Shown piece by piece: positions 8,031 through 17,025 of a stretch of 64,000 nt of DNA. The stretch covers positions 1-64,000 of the forward strand of contig NZ_CABFMQ020000078.1 of NCBI RefSeq assembly GCF_901905185.1, given 5' to 3'. The stretch is from Methylocella tundrae. GTDB taxonomy: Bacteria; Pseudomonadota; Alphaproteobacteria; Rhizobiales; Beijerinckiaceae. Numbering within the stretch: position 1 is the first letter of the stretch; every line of letters begins with the position of its first letter. The notes beneath the pieces were generated by a model. It was given only the letters and a program-made list of their open reading frames with translations. It was not told the origin of the DNA and ran no database searches. Made by a program: the position numbers and the translations under genes.

Positions 8031-8930
8031 TCACCGCCGGAGGAGCCGTCTCGCGTTTTTTCTGGCGGCTCGCATGGCGTGGATCATCGCCGCCTTGGAG
8101 CGGTCGGCGACGATCGATTGTCCGGGCGAACGCGGCGACAGGCCGAGACGGCGCAGATAGTGGTTCGCGCGGTAGACATCCGCCTGCAGCCAGTTCGGAA
8201 ATTCCATATTGAGGCTCAGCGAGACCGACACCTCATTGTGGTTTTGCACCCAATGGGCGCCATGCGTCGGAATGTGCACGGCGTCGCCCGGATGAAGCGT
8301 AAATTGCCGGGCCACCTCTTCTGCGTGAGGCTTATAGGTCCCCGCCGATATCGACACGCCGTAATATTGCTCGATCTCTTCTTCCGTTGTGACGCTGCGA
8401 TCATTTGGGTCACAGACCCAAAGATTTTTCGATCCGGTGATCTGCACGAGAAAATTGACCTCGGCGTCGAAATGATAGGGCGTTTTGCGGTTCGGCGATG
8501 TGATGAACACCAGCATTTCGGCGTTCGTCAGAAGTTTTGAGCCCTCGGGCCCCGCGATTTCGCGCACGAAAGCCTCATATTCGTCGAGAAGCCGCTTATA
8601 GGCCGGATCGACCTCCACATGTTTCAGCACGACCCATGCGCCGGCCGTTTCAATTCGTTCGATAATCTCGGGAATCGGCATGGTGGGCGCCGGAACGGAG
8701 CCCCATTTATCGGTCAGTGAAAGATCGCCGACATCGGCGTAAAGGTCGCCGCTCCGTTTCGCAGCCCGCTCCGCCGCCGCGGTTAAAGCTTCAATGCTGA
8801 ACAGTGGATGGCCGGCAAGGGGATGATGAACTGCAAAGGCCTTCTTGTGCAGCGCCTGGCGGCATTCCTCGATCGGATCGACCGTCGTCCATTTTTTAGC
8901 CACACGGGCTGACGGGGGCATGGTCAGCAT
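8031..8930 (-). CDS. JmjC/cupin_8-like protein, probable Fe(II)/2-oxoglutarate oxygenase
   Basis: The 299-residue protein has an N-terminal part of about 90 residues of unknown role and a cupin-like C-terminal half. That half contains PYHFDAEVNFLVQITGSKNLWVCDP, with the metal-binding HxD pair at His153 and Asp155. A distal histidine lies in the DAVHIPTHGAHWVQN stretch (His219, 223 or 226). This HxD...H layout is that of JmjC-type Fe(II)/2OG dioxygenases such as protein or ribosomal-protein hydroxylases. The substrate cannot be told. The ATG at 8930 is preceded by GAAGAG at a good distance; the open frame back to 9005 has no such site. It diverges from dnaE with a 318-bp spacer. Confidence 0.65.
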   Translation of the reverse strand: MLTMPPSARVAKKWTTVDPIEECRQALHKKAFAVHHPLAGHPLFSIEALTAAAERAAKRSGDLYADVGDLSLTDKWGSVPAPTMPIPEIIERIETAGAWVVLKHVEVDPAYKRLLDEYEAFVREIAGPEGSKLLTNAEMLVFITSPNRKTPYHFDAEVNFLVQITGSKNLWVCDPNDRSVTTEEEIEQYYGVSISAGTYKPHAEEVARQFTLHPGDAVHIPTHGAHWVQNHNEVSVSLSLNMEFPNWLQADVYRANHYLRRLGLSPRSPGQSIVADRSKAAMIHAMRAARKNARRLLRR

Positions 8931-9248
8931 TGAACGTCTCTTCAAAGCGGGGCCAGAGCCCGGCTCTATACCGCGAGTCGCCAATGAGGGCAAACCAAGC
9001 ATCATTTCTGAAAAATGAATGCGGGCATTCGGATATCAATGAAGATCAAAAATGCAGTGCGCGGTTGCATTTGGCGCGCCAACGCAACTGTTCTTAGCAT
9101 CCGCAGGCGAAACCGAGCCCGGCCACGCTGCCTCCCTAAAACGTTGGATGACAGCGCGGCCGTCGCAACGCGCCGTCGCTTTCAGCGCCGACTGGCGCTA
9201 GAATCCATCCTGCCGAATTTTGTATGGCGGCCGAATGTCGAGACCTCA
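8931..9248. other. Divergent intergenic region, JmjC-like gene / dnaE
   Basis: This 318-bp spacer must hold the promoters of both genes. Apart from the short palindrome at 9017-9030 I see no recognisable element. The dnaE frame stays open through it back to 9015, but no family-like residues are encoded there. Confidence 0.5.
9017..9030. promoter_or_regulatory. Short palindrome GAATGC-GG-GCATTC
   Basis: Two perfect 6-bp arms are separated by two bases. The site is 87 bp upstream of the JmjC-like start and 219 bp upstream of dnaE. The GCATTC arm also occurs in dispersed hairpin repeats of this genome (see 692-726), so it may be a repeat remnant instead of an operator. Confidence 0.25.
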
Positions 9249-12200
9249 ATGGATCCCATGTCTTTAAGCCGCATCGAGGCCGACGTCGGCTTTGTGCACC
9301 TTCATGTCCATAGCTCTTATTCCCTGCGCGAAGGCGCGATGGGCATCGGCAAGCTCGCCAAATTCGCTTGCGCCGACAAAATGCCGGCGCTGGCGATCAC
9401 CGACACCAACAATCTCTTCGGCGCGCTCGAATTTTCCGAAAAGCTGGCGAAAGAGGGCGTGCAGCCGATCGCAGGACTGCAGATCACGCTCGATTTCGGC
9501 GATGGCGCGACGCTCGCCCCGCGCGGAGAGGAGACCGGCGCCGGGCGCGCTTCAGTCGTTCTCCTCGCCAGGAACGAAGCCGGCTATCTGAATTTGATGC
9601 ATATCGCCTCCCGCGCGTGGCTTGATCCCGAGCCCGGCGAGACGCCTCACGTCGCGCTTGCGCGCTTGCGCGGCCACACCGTAGGTCTGATTGCGCTGTC
9701 CGGCGGCCCAGGCGGGCCGCTCGACCGCGCCTTCGCCCTTAATCGCCCCGAACAGGCCACTTTGCGCGCAGAGGCGCTTCAAGAACTTTTCCCGGATTGC
9801 TTCTACGTCGAACTTCAGCGGCACAATCTGCCGTCCGAACGCGAGGTTGAGCCGCGCCTCCTCGATCTCGCCTATCGCCGCTCCCTGCCGCTCGTCGCAA
9901 CAAACGAGGCCTATTTCGCCGCCGCGTCCGATTATGAGGCTCATGACGCCCTGATCTGCATTGCCGAGGGCGCGGTCGTCGGCGACGGCGCGCGCCGCCA
10001 GCTCTCGCCCGAGCACCGCTTCAAGACCCGCGCGGAGATGATCGCTCTCTTCGCCGATCTGCCCGAAGCGACCCGCAACACCGTCGAAATCGCGCGGCGC
10101 TGCGCTTATCGGCCGCTGACGCGCAAGCCGCTGCTGCCGCGCTTTTCCGCGACTGGCGCGTTCGAGGAAGAGGCGGCGGCGCTGCGCGCTGAGGCCGAGG
10201 CGGGGCTTGAGGCCCGCATCGCCACGCATGGTCTGACGCCCGGATTCACGACCGAGCAATATCGCGCGCGGCTGTCTTTCGAGCTCGACGTTATCGTCAA
10301 AATGAAGTTTCCGGGCTATTTTCTGATCGTTTCGGATTTCATCAAATACGCCAAGGCGCAGGGCATTCCGGTCGGCCCGGGCCGCGGCTCGGGAGCGGGA
10401 TCGCTCGTCGCTTACGCGCTGACCATCACAGATCTCGATCCGATCCGCTTCGGCCTCCTGTTCGAGCGCTTTCTCAATCCCGAACGCGTTTCGATGCCGG
10501 ATTTCGACATCGACTTCTGCCAGGACCGCCGCGACGAGGTGATCGCCTATGTCAGGCGCCGCTATGGCGTGGACAAGGTCGCGCAGATCATAACCTTCGG
10601 CTCCTTTCTGGCGCGCGGCGTGATGCGCAATGTCGGCCGCGTGCTCGAAATGCCGCTCGGCCAGGTTGATCGGCTGGCCAAGCTCGTGCCGCAAAACCCG
10701 GCGGCGCCCGTCAGCCTGAAACAGGCGATCGACACCGAGCCGCGCCTGAAAGAAGCCGCCGAAGCTGAGCCTCGCGTCGCCAAAATGCTGCAGATCGCGC
10801 AGACGCTGGAAGGGCTCTACTCCAACGCCTCCACCCATGCGGCCGGCATCGTAATCGGCGACCGCCCGCTCGAAGAACTCGTGCCGCTCTATCGCGATCC
10901 GAAATCCGACATGCCGGCGACCCAGTACAATATGAAATGGGTCGAGCCGGCCGGCCTCGTGAAATTCGATTTTCTGGGCCTCAAGACGCTGACGACGCTA
11001 TCCACATGCGTCAAGCTTTTGGCAAGGCGCGGCATTGCGGTCGAAATCGACAAGATCCCCCTTGATGACGCAAAAACCTATGAAATGCTGGGGCGCGGCG
11101 AGACGGTCGGCGTGTTCCAGCTGGAAAGCGCCGGCATGCGCAAGGCTCTCGTCGAAATGCATGCCGACCGTTTCGAGGACATCATCGCGCTTGTCGCCCT
11201 CTACCGGCCGGGACCGATGGCCAATATCCCGCGCTATTGCGCCGTGAAGGCGGGCGAAGAGGAGGCCGACTACATTCACCCAAAGATTGAGAGCATTCTG
11301 AAGGAGACTTTCGGCGTCATCATCTATCAGGAACAGGTGATGCAGATCGCGCAGATCCTCTCCGGCTATTCGCTCGGCGAAGCCGATCTCCTGCGCCGCG
11401 CCATGGGCAAAAAGATCAAGGCCGAGATGGACGCCCAGCGCGACCGCTTCGTGCGCGGCGCCATTGATAACGGGCTGAACAAGGCCAAGGCCAACGAAAT
11501 CTTCGATCTGCTCGCCAAATTCGCTGATTACGGCTTCAACAAGAGCCATGCGGCGGCCTATGCGCTGATCGCCTATCAGACCGCCTGGTTCAAGGCCAAT
11601 TACCCGCTGGAATTTCTGGCCGCCTCCATGACGCTGGAAAAATCCAACACCGATAAGCTCGCCGAATTTTCAAACGAGGTCCGCCGTCTGAAGGGGCGCG
11701 TCGAGCCGCCCTCGATCCAGCGCTCGGGCGTTGATTTCGAGGTTCATCCCGATGCTTCCGGCGAACTTTCCATCCGCTACGCGCTCGGCGCCATCAAGGG
11801 CGTCGGCGAAGGCCACGCCGAAGCAGTGGTCGCCGCAAGGGGCGCAAAGCCGTTTCGGGATTTCGCCGATCTCGCCGGGCGCGTCGATCCGCGCGGGATC
11901 AACAAGCGCATGCTCGAAAGCCTCGTCGCGGCGGGCGCCTTTGACGAGCTGGAGCCCGACCGCGCCCGCGTTTTTGGCGCCATCGAAGCGGTCCTCGCCT
12001 ATGCCCACCGGCGCGACGAGGAGCGCCGCGCCGGCCAGAGCGCACTCTTTGGCGCGGGCGCCGACGCACAATTGCCGCTGCCGAAAGCAAAACCCTGGAC
12101 GCTCGCCGACCGGCTTCAGCGCGAATTCGACTCCGTCGGGTTTTTTCTCTCCGGCCATCCGCTGGACGCCTATGCCGCCGTGCTGAGCCGGTTGCGCGTG

Positions 12201-12716
12201 CAGCGCTGGACGGATTTTGCCCGCTCGGTCAAACAGGGGGCGTCCGGGGGGCGGCTCGCCGCCACTGTGCTCGACCGGCAGGAGCGGCGCACTAAATCCG
12301 GCTCGAAAATGGGGATCGTGCAGCTCTCCGATCAGTCCGGCCAATATGAAGCGATCCTTTTTCAGGAAGGCCTCAACCAATATCGCGACCTTCTGGAAAA
12401 AGGCGCTTCGCTCCTGCTCGGCCTGCAGGCCAGCGCCGAGGGGGAGGACGTTCGCGCCCGCATCGTCTCCGCCGAACCTTTGGACCTCGCCGCGAGCCGT
12501 GTGCAAAAAGGCTTGAGGATCTTCGTCGCGGACGACCGCCCATTGCCCGAGATCAAGCAGAACCTCCGCCCCCAGGGCGACGGCGAGGTTGCGCTGATCC
12601 TGCAAACGTCGACAGGCGAAGTGGAGCTAAAGCTGCCGGGCAAATATCTGGTGTCGGCGCAGGCGGCGGGGCTGCTCAAGGCGATTCCGGGCATTATCGG
12701 CGTGGAGCATGTGTGA
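9249..12716 (+). CDS. dnaE: DNA polymerase III subunit alpha
   Basis: This is the catalytic subunit of the replicative polymerase. The 1155-residue protein has the normal layout. It opens with a PHP domain (FVHLHVHSSYSLREGAMG). The palm follows, with GPGRGSGAGSLVAYAL and catalytic aspartates in MPDFDIDF (about Asp418 and Asp420). The fingers and helical part include GYGFNKSHAAAYALIAYQTA-like sequence. A helix-hairpin-helix stretch (GAIKGVGEGHAEAVV) and a C-terminal OB-fold region complete it. The open frame begins at 9015, but the first 78 codons encode basic, non-conserved sequence. The ATG at 9249 (or 9258) gives the family-like N-terminus. It is transcribed alone, with a 222-bp gap before the copper genes. 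Confidence 0.95.
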   Translation: MDPMSLSRIEADVGFVHLHVHSSYSLREGAMGIGKLAKFACADKMPALAITDTNNLFGALEFSEKLAKEGVQPIAGLQITLDFGDGATLAPRGEETGAGRASVVLLARNEAGYLNLMHIASRAWLDPEPGETPHVALARLRGHTVGLIALSGGPGGPLDRAFALNRPEQATLRAEALQELFPDCFYVELQRHNLPSEREVEPRLLDLAYRRSLPLVATNEAYFAAASDYEAHDALICIAEGAVVGDGARRQLSPEHRFKTRAEMIALFADLPEATRNTVEIARRCAYRPLTRKPLLPRFSATGAFEEEAAALRAEAEAGLEARIATHGLTPGFTTEQYRARLSFELDVIVKMKFPGYFLIVSDFIKYAKAQGIPVGPGRGSGAGSLVAYALTITDLDPIRFGLLFERFLNPERVSMPDFDIDFCQDRRDEVIAYVRRRYGVDKVAQIITFGSFLARGVMRNVGRVLEMPLGQVDRLAKLVPQNPAAPVSLKQAIDTEPRLKEAAEAEPRVAKMLQIAQTLEGLYSNASTHAAGIVIGDRPLEELVPLYRDPKSDMPATQYNMKWVEPAGLVKFDFLGLKTLTTLSTCVKLLARRGIAVEIDKIPLDDAKTYEMLGRGETVGVFQLESAGMRKALVEMHADRFEDIIALVALYRPGPMANIPRYCAVKAGEEEADYIHPKIESILKETFGVIIYQEQVMQIAQILSGYSLGEADLLRRAMGKKIKAEMDAQRDRFVRGAIDNGLNKAKANEIFDLLAKFADYGFNKSHAAAYALIAYQTAWFKANYPLEFLAASMTLEKSNTDKLAEFSNEVRRLKGRVEPPSIQRSGVDFEVHPDASGELSIRYALGAIKGVGEGHAEAVVAARGAKPFRDFADLAGRVDPRGINKRMLESLVAAGAFDELEPDRARVFGAIEAVLAYAHRRDEERRAGQSALFGAGADAQLPLPKAKPWTLADRLQREFDSVGFFLSGHPLDAYAAVLSRLRVQRWTDFARSVKQGASGGRLAATVLDRQERRTKSGSKMGIVQLSDQSGQYEAILFQEGLNQYRDLLEKGASLLLGLQASAEGEDVRARIVSAEPLDLAASRVQKGLRIFVADDRPLPEIKQNLRPQGDGEVALILQTSTGEVELKLPGKYLVSAQAAGLLKAIPGIIGVEHV

Positions 12717-12895
12717 GGCTGTGAGATGGGGCCCCCGGGGTCCAGAAGCTGTATGCGCTTTTAAACCCTAAAAGCGGATGACGTCGCGAAAACTGGTCCA
12801 TCACGGCGCCGTCGCGCTGCGACATCCTACCGCCCGGGAAACGCGGGCCTTGTCGTCACATTTGGCGAGGCGGGCGAGCGCGGCCATTCCGGCCG

Positions 12896-12911
12896 TAACA
12901 TTTTTGTGTTA
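12896..12911. promoter_or_regulatory. Inverted repeat TAACA-N6-TGTTA upstream of copper-uptake genes
   Basis: The arms TAACA and TGTTA flank TTTTTG, and the core also reads ACA-TTTT-TGT. It ends 27 bp before the ATG of the DUF2946 gene, within reach of a promoter for that gene and the receptor behind it. It is a candidate site for a metal-responsive repressor; the arms are short, so chance is possible. Confidence 0.3.
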
Positions 12912-12938
12912 TTGCCAGCTTTCGAGGGAAGGCTTGCG

Positions 12939-13313
12939 ATGACTGGGCGGTTGGGGCGGTTAGGAAACATCGGGCGGATTGCCGCTTGCGTGGCCGCCTA
13001 TGCGCTTGTTTTACAGGTTGTCCTGACGAGCGCGCTTGCCGCCAGCATTCCGGCGGCCCAATTCAGCGGCCTCGGCCGTCTCTGTCTCAGCAGCAATTCA
13101 TCGCCGAGCGACGGTGAGAGCGGCCACCTAAAATCCCATTGCCCGCTGTGCGTATTGCGTGTGGCCGCCGCGGCGCTGCCTCCCCCTCCGCCCACGCCGA
13201 TCATCGACCGCATCGCCGTAGAATTTCATTTCCGGGCTGTCTTGCGCAGCTCGCTTCGAGTCTTTGAGCCTCGTTCCGCCTGCCAGCCGCGCGCTCCTCC
13301 GGCGCAGGCGTAA
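12939..13313 (+). CDS. DUF2946-family protein, probable copper-handling
   Basis: The product has 124 residues with an N-terminal hydrophobic segment at about 12-36, which could be a membrane anchor or signal peptide. It carries Cys49 and then the family signature with His63, His67, Cys68 and Cys71 (SHCPLC), a likely metal-binding cluster. DUF2946 genes usually stand next to copper TonB receptors, and here the next gene is such a receptor. I infer a role in periplasmic copper handling, probably before or after import; this is not proven by the sequence. The start at ATG 12939 follows AGGGAAGG. The Pro-rich run PPPPPPTPI follows the cluster. Confidence 0.7.
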   Translation: MTGRLGRLGNIGRIAACVAAYALVLQVVLTSALAASIPAAQFSGLGRLCLSSNSSPSDGESGHLKSHCPLCVLRVAAAALPPPPPTPIIDRIAVEFHFRAVLRSSLRVFEPRSACQPRAPPAQA

Positions 13314-13461
13314 GAACGCCGCCCGGCGCTCGCTCCGCGCGCGCGGGAAAATCTAGCTTCATTCCTCCATCGCTGAGCTGGTCGTGAAGACGGCTGCAAG
13401 ACGCGCGACCCGTTGTGCGTCGCGGCTGCGCCGGCTCGCCGCCCTCATTACGGACATCACC

Positions 13462-15693
13462 ATGCAAACCTCGTCCATTAGCCGCGGTCGCGCGGCCTTG
13501 CGTCTCACAAGCGCGCTCGTGCGCCCATCGCTTGCCCTTATGTGTTTCAACTCACTCTTTGTCACTGCCGCTGCCGCCCAGGCCGGGCAGGATCTCCCGA
13601 CCGTGGTCGTCCGCTCGGGTCTGCCGCGGGCGACTGACGACGGCTCTTCCTACGGCCCGTTGATTCCGGCGGATGCGACAACGATCTCCGGCGCCGACGC
13701 CGCCAGAGTGGATCTTTGGAGCAGCGACTCAGCATCCTTGATCAAGGACATCCCAGGCGGGGGGGCCTGGGGCGCAGGCGGCGTGTCGAGTCTGCCGACC
13801 GTTAACGGCATGGGCGCCGACCGCGTTCAGGTGTCTATCAACAGCATGCTGTTCGCTCCAGCCTGTCCGAACCAGATGAATCCGCCGCTCTCTTTCGTCA
13901 ACCCGGCGATGATTTCCAGCATGCGCGTTTATAACGCCGCCGCACCAGTGAGCGCTGGCGGCGACTACACGGGCGCGAGGGTTGACGTCGCCGTGGCGCC
14001 GCCGATCTTCGCGTCCGGCCCAGGATGGATCACGAGCGGAAGCATCTCCGGATTTTTCCGCAGCAACGGCGCCTCTTACGGCGTGAACGAGAACACGACC
14101 GTGTCTAACGCGGATACGAGCATTGCCTTTAGCGGCGGTTGGGCGCGAAGCGGCGACTACACGGCCGGCAACGGGATGAAAATCAAGTCCACCTTGTACG
14201 AAACGCAAAACTACGCGCTCAGCGTTGCGAAAAAGGTCCAGGACGGGCTCCTTTCGGTGGAGGTCGGCGGCCAGGCCATTCCCTATCAGGGCTATCCTAA
14301 TCAATATATGGACATGGTCGATAATCACAGCTTCTACGTCAACGGACGTTATGAAGGCCTGTTTGACTGGGGCAAGCTTGAGACGACGGCGTTCTTCAAT
14401 CACGTCCGGCACACGATGGGTTTTATTGAGCCCGACAAGAGCGGCGACATGCCGATGGACACAAAGAGCACAGACGCCGGATATGCAATCAAGGGCACGA
14501 TCCGGATATCGGCGCAGGACCTCATCAGAATCGGCAACGAACTTTACTATAACAATCTCGACGACTGGTGGCCCCCTGTCTCCAACTCGACGATGATGGG
14601 ACCGGACGCCTTCGTCAACATCAACAACGGACAGCGCACGCGCGTTGGGACCTTCGCTGAGTGGGAGCGGCATTGGGACGCGCCGTGGACAACCGTCTTC
14701 GGGTTGCGAAACGACATTGTGATGATGAACACGGGCGACGTTCAGGGCTACAACACAATGATGTACGGCGCCTCGGCCGCCGCCTTCAACGCCCTCAATC
14801 ATGCGCGGACCGACGTCAACATCGACGGGTCGGCCCTGATCCGATATGAGCCCGATCAGGTGAGCCTTTATGAGCTCGGCTTTGCGCGCAAGACGCGCTC
14901 GCCCAATCTCTACGAGCGTTACAGCTGGTCGACGAGCGCCATGGCGATGAAGATGATCGGCTGGTTTGGCGACGGCAACGGCTACGTTGGCAACATCAAC
15001 CTCGCGCCGGAGAAGGCCAATACGGTCAGTTTCACCGCGGCGTGGCGCGACCCCGACAGGAAGGCGTGGGAGTTCAAGGTCTCTCCCTATTACAGCTATG
15101 TTGAGGATTACATCGACGCCGACCGCTGCGCGCTCTCCGGCTGTCTTGCGAATCTTCCCGCAAATCTGACCACGACAAACAACTTCGTATATCTGCAGTT
15201 CGCCAACCATGACGCCTGGCTCTACGGCGTAAACCTCGATGGAAAACTGGCGCTCTGGGACACCGACACATTCGGCCAGGGGGGCTTCCGGGGAAACCTG
15301 AATTTCGTGCGGGGTCAGCGGACGGATGGCGTCAACCTCTACCACATGATGCCCGTGAACGCGACGCTGGCGATAGATCAGGCGTTTGGCGCCTGGAACT
15401 CGAGCCTCGAACTCCAGCTCGTCGGGTCGAAGACCCTTGTGAGCCAGGTTCGAAACGAACTCGCAACATCAGCTTACGCTCTCTTCAATTTTCGCGTGGG
15501 CTATCAATGGGAGGCGGTCAGGATAGATTTCGGCATCGACAATATCTTCAACCAGAACTACGACCTGCCGTTGGGCGGAGCCAATCTCGTAAATTACCGA
15601 GTAACCTCTATGATGGGAACGTCGCCCATCTATGGCTATCCGGTAGCCGGGCCGGGCCGCTCATTCAATACGCGTCTGTCCGTGAAGTTTTAA
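13462..15693 (+). CDS. OprC-like TonB-dependent copper receptor
   Basis: This is a 743-residue outer-membrane receptor with a signal peptide ending near TAAAAQA, a plug domain (about 50-190) and a C-terminal barrel ending in the aromatic NTRLSVKF. In the plug, CPNQM gives Cys135 and Met139 (CxxxM). In the barrel, RHTMG gives His317 and Met319 (HxM). These two motifs and their spacing match the copper-binding site described for Pseudomonas aeruginosa OprC, so copper is the likely substrate. The protein is also rich in Met near the binding face (MPMDTKS, STMMGPD, SAMAMKM). The open frame starts at GTG 13384; ATG 13462 fits the signal peptide better. It lies 148 bp after the DUF2946 gene. Confidence 0.85.
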   Translation: MQTSSISRGRAALRLTSALVRPSLALMCFNSLFVTAAAAQAGQDLPTVVVRSGLPRATDDGSSYGPLIPADATTISGADAARVDLWSSDSASLIKDIPGGGAWGAGGVSSLPTVNGMGADRVQVSINSMLFAPACPNQMNPPLSFVNPAMISSMRVYNAAAPVSAGGDYTGARVDVAVAPPIFASGPGWITSGSISGFFRSNGASYGVNENTTVSNADTSIAFSGGWARSGDYTAGNGMKIKSTLYETQNYALSVAKKVQDGLLSVEVGGQAIPYQGYPNQYMDMVDNHSFYVNGRYEGLFDWGKLETTAFFNHVRHTMGFIEPDKSGDMPMDTKSTDAGYAIKGTIRISAQDLIRIGNELYYNNLDDWWPPVSNSTMMGPDAFVNINNGQRTRVGTFAEWERHWDAPWTTVFGLRNDIVMMNTGDVQGYNTMMYGASAAAFNALNHARTDVNIDGSALIRYEPDQVSLYELGFARKTRSPNLYERYSWSTSAMAMKMIGWFGDGNGYVGNINLAPEKANTVSFTAAWRDPDRKAWEFKVSPYYSYVEDYIDADRCALSGCLANLPANLTTTNNFVYLQFANHDAWLYGVNLDGKLALWDTDTFGQGGFRGNLNFVRGQRTDGVNLYHMMPVNATLAIDQAFGAWNSSLELQLVGSKTLVSQVRNELATSAYALFNFRVGYQWEAVRIDFGIDNIFNQNYDLPLGGANLVNYRVTSMMGTSPIYGYPVAGPGRSFNTRLSVKF

Positions 15694-15849
15694 TTGCCGA
15701 ATTGGGAGCCCGGCGCGATGCAGAACATTCCATCAAAGGCGAATCGCAAATGGAAGAACTGCTTCTCGCCATTCCTATGCGACAACCGCAACGCATCGAG
15801 CGCATGTTCCGCCGCCTGAGGACTTCATGCGCGTGGCTCCGGCGGCCTC

Positions 15850-16449
15850 TTATTCGTTGAGCGATCTTGGACCGCTGACGAACGGATTGTCCCGAAGATA
15901 AAATCGCAGGAGGCGGTTCGCATCCTGCGAAATGCCGATCCTGATGCTCCGCCCGATTTCGCCGGGTTCGTCGTCGCCGCATCCGAGCCATAGAGGGCCT
16001 TCCCGGCAAAGATCGAGCCCGTCGAGCCGACGATCAATCCGCAACGCCGCGGCGAGCCTTCCGGGTCCGCGCGCCAGGTCGCGCAGGCGCTCGACGCCGC
16101 GATTGAGCCGCATGATCGGGATGCCCTCGAGTGGTTCGAGCGCCCTGATCAGGACGCCGGCTCCGATCCCGGGCGTCTCGCTCGAGACGTTCAGCATGTA
16201 TGAGCTGCCGTAGGCGAAATAGATGTAGGCGTGGCCACGCTCGAGATACAGCGACTGATTGCGCCGGGTCATCCCGCGGTAGGCGTGCCCGGCGGCGTCG
16301 CCGACGACATACGCCTCGGTCTCAACAATACGACCGCTCGCGACGCCTTCAGGCAACTCCCGCACCACTGCCTTGCCAATGAGATGGCGGGCGAGAGAGA
16401 CCGTATCAACCGGCAACTCCGAGCGCGCGAGCGGGCGGCGGATGGCCAT
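15850..16449 (-). CDS. DNA-3-methyladenine glycosylase (AAG/MPG family)
   Basis: This enzyme removes alkylated or deaminated purines at the first step of base-excision repair. The 199-residue protein carries the family core GRIVETEAYVVGDAAGHAYRG with catalytic Glu43, then the HAYIYFAYGSSYMLNVSSE stretch and the DNA-contacting region ARGPGRLAAALRID. The length is normal for bacterial members of this mammalian-AAG-like family and the motifs are intact. It is followed at 19 bp upstream by the SnoaL-like gene in the same direction, so the two may be cotranscribed. Confidence 0.88.
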   Translation of the reverse strand: MAIRRPLARSELPVDTVSLARHLIGKAVVRELPEGVASGRIVETEAYVVGDAAGHAYRGMTRRNQSLYLERGHAYIYFAYGSSYMLNVSSETPGIGAGVLIRALEPLEGIPIMRLNRGVERLRDLARGPGRLAAALRIDRRLDGLDLCREGPLWLGCGDDEPGEIGRSIRIGISQDANRLLRFYLRDNPFVSGPRSLNE

Positions 16450-16467
16450 CCTTATGGCGTCCAGCTG

Positions 16468-16848
16468 TCAGGGCATCCGCTCGACCCATTGCGCGCGCGA
16501 GGGGCCCGGCTCGAACGGATCGCCGAAATACTGGGTCTCGCGGGCCACTTTCCCATCGAGGAACTCCATGATGCTCACCGTGTAAGATGGCCGCCCGTCA
16601 TAGGTTAGGACATATTCAGTGACCCAGAGGGCGCCCGCGCCGATGATCCGCCGCACTGCGAAGCGTTTCCGGTTCGGCTGCGCGGCGCGAGACGACTGAA
16701 TCTTCCGCCGCCCGCGGATGCGCTCGCCCGATTGAGGATATTCGAGCACCGCGTCCTCTCGGTAAATCTGGTGCTCCCCCTCGAGGTCGTTCGCATCGGA
16801 GGCGGCCCAGTGGCGATCCAGAGCCGCTCGAATCTCTCTGTCCTCCAT
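16468..16848 (-). CDS. SnoaL-like / NTF2-fold protein
   Basis: The product has 126 residues and looks like a small alpha+beta-barrel of the SnoaL/NTF2 superfamily. It has an N-terminal helix with WAASDANDLEGEHQIYREDAVLEYPQSGERIRGR and later VSIMEFLDGKVARETQYFGDPFEP, both typical of these folds. Members act as isomerases, hydrolases or ligand-binding proteins, so no reaction can be assigned. ATG 16848 is preceded by CGGAG and gives a normal family N-terminus; the open frame to 16929 adds a basic tail with no support. It precedes the glycosylase gene by 19 bp. Confidence 0.75.
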   Translation of the reverse strand: MEDREIRAALDRHWAASDANDLEGEHQIYREDAVLEYPQSGERIRGRRKIQSSRAAQPNRKRFAVRRIIGAGALWVTEYVLTYDGRPSYTVSIMEFLDGKVARETQYFGDPFEPGPSRAQWVERMP

Positions 16849-17025
16849 ATCAAAGCTCCGTGACCATCTCCGTCGTACCATGCGCTGGCTGTAGCAGCCT
16901 TCCAGATGGGGCAGGAAGGCCATTCCCACTGCGCTGAGGCCAAAACCCGAAAGCCGCCAGTGCGCTTCCGGCCAAGACCGGCCTACGCCGGGATTTTCCT
17001 GATGTCCGCTGGTGGCGCAAATCTC

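Noticed and set aside
9015..9248. Upstream extension of dnaE
   Set aside because: The 78 extra codons are basic and not like DnaE N-termini; ATG 9249 fits the family.
13729..15345. Minus-strand frame of 538 codons over the TonB receptor
   Set aside because: Codon-bias artefact opposite a well-supported gene.
15750..15860. Possible 36-codon peptide after the copper receptor
   Set aside because: It overlaps the glycosylase gene end and is too short to judge.
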